NCBI RefSeq assembly: GCF_003570885.1
Contig: NZ_QXJC01000001.1
Coordinates: forward strand, 558,001 to 622,000
Length of the DNA stretch: 64,000 nt
Direction: 5' to 3'
Source: Simplicispira hankyongi
GTDB taxonomy: Bacteria; Pseudomonadota; Gammaproteobacteria; Burkholderiales; Burkholderiaceae_C
A model generated the notes under the pieces. It searched no databases and was not told the DNA's origin. It was given only the letters and a program-made list of their open reading frames with translations. Shown piece after piece: positions 61,951-64,000 of this stretch. Position 1 is the stretch's first letter. Each line of letters opens with the position of its first letter. Both the position numbers and the translations under genes were made by a program.

Positions 61951-62547
61951 ATGAGCCTCTTTGACCGACTCTGGGGCGGCGCGCGCAAAAAAACGCCCTC
62001 CCCCAAGCCTGCCGCCCCCGCACCGCTCGCAGTGGCAAGCGCTGAGCCAAAAGGCGCCGTGGAACGCCGCCAGTCCCCTCGCAAGAACGCCCGCAAGGGG
62101 ACGCGGGCGCTGATCATCGACGACTCGCCGACCGTGGTGGCCGTGTTGCGCAAGGCGCTGCGCTCGGCCGGGTGCAGCACGCGCGAAGCGCTGGATGCCG
62201 AGCATGGCCTGGCGCTGCTCGACCAGGACCCGCCCGATCTGATTTTTCTGGACATCGTCCTGCCCGGCATGAACGGCTTTCATGCCCTGCGCCTGATCCG
62301 CAAGAACCCGGCGTACCAGCACATCCCCGTCATCATGATCAGCGGCAACGAACACGCCATCGAACAGTTCTACGTCAATCGCATCGGGGCCGACGATTTC
62401 ATGAAGAAGCCGTTTTCCCGCTTCGAGATCTTTGCCCGCATTGAAAGCCTGCTCGACGATGACCTGGTGCCCCGCCGCAAAGGCTTGAGCACACCAGCGC
62501 TGGCCAGCGAAGCAATCCGCCCACGGACGGGCAGCGCAAGCGCGTAG
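61951..62547 (+). CDS. Stand-alone response regulator
   Basis: A 198-residue protein. A basic, proline- and alanine-rich N-terminal extension (~50 residues) precedes a receiver domain: RALIIDDSPTVVAVLRKAL, phosphorylated aspartate in LIFLDIVLPGMNGFHAL, VIMISGNE and the lysine in DDFMKKPFSRFE. No output domain follows; the layout recalls PilG/PilH-like or CheY-like regulators. No kinase gene is adjacent, so its partner is unknown. Confidence 0.88.
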   Translation: MSLFDRLWGGARKKTPSPKPAAPAPLAVASAEPKGAVERRQSPRKNARKGTRALIIDDSPTVVAVLRKALRSAGCSTREALDAEHGLALLDQDPPDLIFLDIVLPGMNGFHALRLIRKNPAYQHIPVIMISGNEHAIEQFYVNRIGADDFMKKPFSRFEIFARIESLLDDDLVPRRKGLSTPALASEAIRPRTGSASA

Positions 62548-62551
62548 GGGA

Positions 62552-62621
62552 AAAATATCAATCAAATTGGCCTCTAGCGCTTATCCACCAAGCGCTATTA
62601 GCTATTAATCTGATAGTTAAA
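62552..62621. repeat. Dispersed Comamonadaceae repeat, intergenic copy
   Basis: GGCCTCTAGCGCTT, then ATCCACC and AAGCGCTATTAGC, with A/T-rich arms (ATCAATCAAATT and TATTAATCTGATAG), form a long imperfect palindrome. This is the best-preserved copy in the window. Confidence 0.8.
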
Positions 62622-62677
62622 AACCACCTCTTTGACCGGCTTCGGAGCCACAACAGCCCAGGCAGCCGCAAACCGTT

Positions 62678-63232
62678 TCACCCGGCCCCATCGGCCCCGT
62701 CACGCTCGCGGTCGCGTTTTGCCCGCAGCACTGCAGCGCGCCAGCGGGCCAGCGCCACCGCATAGCCAAGGGAGTAGCCCGCCAGCAGCCCATACGCGCA
62801 CACCGTGGTGGCGCTGCCCATGAACTCTGCCGTACTCCTAGACACCACCGGCGCCAACCAATAGACCTCGGCGACCCGCCAGGCAATGCGCGCCAGGAAC
62901 AGCGCGGACAGCGCAAACCCCAGGTGCGCATTGGGCGTGTAGAACAGCCCTTCGCCGCGCCGCGCTTCAAACTGCGTGTGGCGAACGCCCAGCAAGGAGA
63001 GCACCGCGCCCGCCAGCAGGCTGCCAATAAGCCACCCCACCCGACCCGGATGCGCCAGCGCTGCGTGCGCGACCCAGATGCTGAGCAGCGAATACACCGC
63101 TAGCGTGATCGGCGCCCGGTAGCGCGACAGGCGCTGGCGCCCAAACATCTTGCGCAGGCGCGCGTAGATGCGCCAGACAATCAGCGGGGAAAGCGTCAGC
63201 AGCGTGAGGGTGGACGAACCGGGAGCTTGCAT
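62678..63232 (-). CDS. Membrane protein resembling DUF1453/CcdC-like proteins
   Basis: A protein of 184 residues from the ATG at 63232; a longer start at 63301 adds 23 residues without family character. It has about five membrane helices. Segments TQFEARRGEGLFYTPNAHLGFALSALFLARIAWRV recall the DUF1453 group, in which a conserved tyrosine and asparagine lie in a loop. Function is unknown. It is followed upstream, on the same strand, by an NnrS-like gene. Confidence 0.68.
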   Translation of the reverse strand: MQAPGSSTLTLLTLSPLIVWRIYARLRKMFGRQRLSRYRAPITLAVYSLLSIWVAHAALAHPGRVGWLIGSLLAGAVLSLLGVRHTQFEARRGEGLFYTPNAHLGFALSALFLARIAWRVAEVYWLAPVVSRSTAEFMGSATTVCAYGLLAGYSLGYAVALARWRAAVLRAKRDRERDGADGAG

Positions 63233-63459
63233 GGGAACGGGGAAGAAGAGGTGGCCGTGGTCACGAAATAATCCAGCGGCCAATATAGTGCGTACGTCCA
63301 TCGGCCTGTCAGCGCCTGTTCAAAGGTCCGTGGCTCATTGACAGAATTAAAGCAGCTCTCGCGCAGCGAGCAGGCCTGAAATGTCAGGCAATGCGATTTC
63401 TTCGATGCCCGCAATAGGCCCCCGACAGCCTCTGCCCCAGTTGCAGCCCACAACCAGCT

Positions 63460-64000
63460 CTACCCCTCACACCCCCACAATCCATCCTCCCGCGCCCGCA
63501 ACAACACCGGTGCGATAAATATGCACAGGAGGCCAAACGCCGCCATCCAGCAAAAACCGGCCAGCGCCATCCAGGCAACAGAGTATTCCCCCACCCACGC
63601 CGCCCCTGCGCGCAGCAGCGCGGCCAAGGCAATCAGGCCCGCACCCCACATGCCCCACGCGCGCTCGTCAATCGCCAGGCCGCAGTGCGCGCGCCCAGCA
63701 ATACAGATGACGGCGTAAATCGCCAGGCCAATCGTTCCCACGGTCAGCAGATGGCGCCCCGCAATGACGCCCGGGCCGCCGGCCAGCAGCGCCCAGCCCA
63801 TCAGCGCGTAGCCCAACGCCATGCACAGGTACACGGCGTAGAGCATGAGCGGCCAGCGCCGCAGCAGCGGGCGGCCCACATGCCAGTCGCCCAGCAGGTT
63901 GAACACGGCAGCGGCGCTGGCGCAGGCCAGCCAGCCGCTGGTGCGGCTGCCCTCGTGCAGAAACTCGGCCAGGGTGAACAGGGCAATGCACAGCACCGCC
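63460..64000 (-). CDS. nnrS: NnrS-family membrane protein, C-terminal part (5' end outside window)
   Basis: The frame runs off the right edge; ~180 C-terminal residues are visible. There are about five hydrophobic helices, with the NnrS-typical RPLLRRWPLMLYAVYLCMALGYALMGWALL and RHLLTVGTIGLAIYAVI(C)IAGRAHCGL. NnrS is a haem- and copper-containing membrane protein linked to nitric oxide stress in denitrifiers. The gap from 63233 to 63459 (227 bp) holds no gene. Confidence 0.82.
   Translation of the reverse strand, partial: AVLCIALFTLAEFLHEGSRTSGWLACASAAAVFNLLGDWHVGRPLLRRWPLMLYAVYLCMALGYALMGWALLAGGPGVIAGRHLLTVGTIGLAIYAVICIAGRAHCGLAIDERAWGMWGAGLIALAALLRAGAAWVGEYSVAWMALAGFCWMAAFGLLCIFIAPVLLRAREDGLWGCEG

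Noticed and set aside
60253-62565. A long open frame antisense to korB, the CBS gene and the response regulator
   Set aside because: The composition is typical of a shadow frame (rich in His, Arg, Gly, Val with no motif) and it crosses three well-supported genes.

Overview
This window is high-GC DNA from a betaproteobacterium, most likely a member of the Comamonadaceae (Acidovorax/Alicycliphilus/Diaphorobacter type). The evidence is the gene content and order (exbB-exbD-lpxK-Trm112-kdsB-adk, pepA-holC divergent from lptF-lptG, lexA with a 16-bp SOS box) and the dispersed 'CTAGCGCTT...AAGCGCTAGAGG' repeats typical of that family. The genus is an inference.

Layout. (1) 1-6.7 kb is a small accessory region next to the 3' end of a 3-hydroxyisobutyrate dehydrogenase gene. 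It holds a Phd-type antitoxin / zeta-type P-loop toxin pair, a decayed second copy of the dehydrogenase 3' end, a complete IS30-family element with 27-bp inverted repeats, and an array of four integron gene cassettes (two small membrane proteins, a PD-(D/E)xK HsdR_N-like protein, a DUF1801 protein). Three attC sites are complete and one is truncated. No integron integrase is visible. (2) 6.2-8.2 kb is chromosomal: a membrane protein, methionine aminopeptidase and a lipoprotein. (3) 8.28-35.57 kb is a genomic island integrated into the 3' end of icd. The end of icd is duplicated at both boundaries (8270-8287 and 35551-35568), a P4-type tyrosine integrase lies next to the intact icd, and both ends carry copies of an ATGGAGCCA motif that may be integrase arm sites. 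(4) 35.5-64 kb is ordinary chromosome: TCA cycle, superoxide dismutase, exonuclease VII, ExbBD, lipid A/KDO synthesis, adenylate kinase, LexA, LptFG, CysB, and a 2-oxoacid:ferredoxin oxidoreductase operon.

The island combines a decayed Tn4371/RP4-type conjugation module (trbE truncated, then trbJ-L-F-G-I, DUF2274, AlpA-like regulator, integrase) with a dense defence region. An AbiEi/AbiEii pair is divergent from a complete four-gene Wadjet operon of the DUF2397/DUF2398/SMC-like/DUF2399 type (commonly called type III). After it comes a tight co-directional six-gene cluster that I do not recognise as a named system: ThsB-like TIR, Nmad2, MazG-like pyrophosphohydrolase, uracil-DNA-glycosylase-like protein, tandem-TIR protein and SLOG-like protein. 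An IS3-family element without target duplication joins a truncated second xseA to the truncated trbE, so a deletion or rearrangement removed the left half of the transfer region.

The six-gene TIR/SLOG/nucleotide-enzyme cluster (18960-24007) is the best candidate for an undescribed system. It brings together NAD-nucleotide signalling parts (TIR, SLOG) and proteins that act on or recognise unusual DNA bases or nucleotides (Nmad2, MazG, UDG-like). All family assignments were made by eye from motifs; no database search was run.
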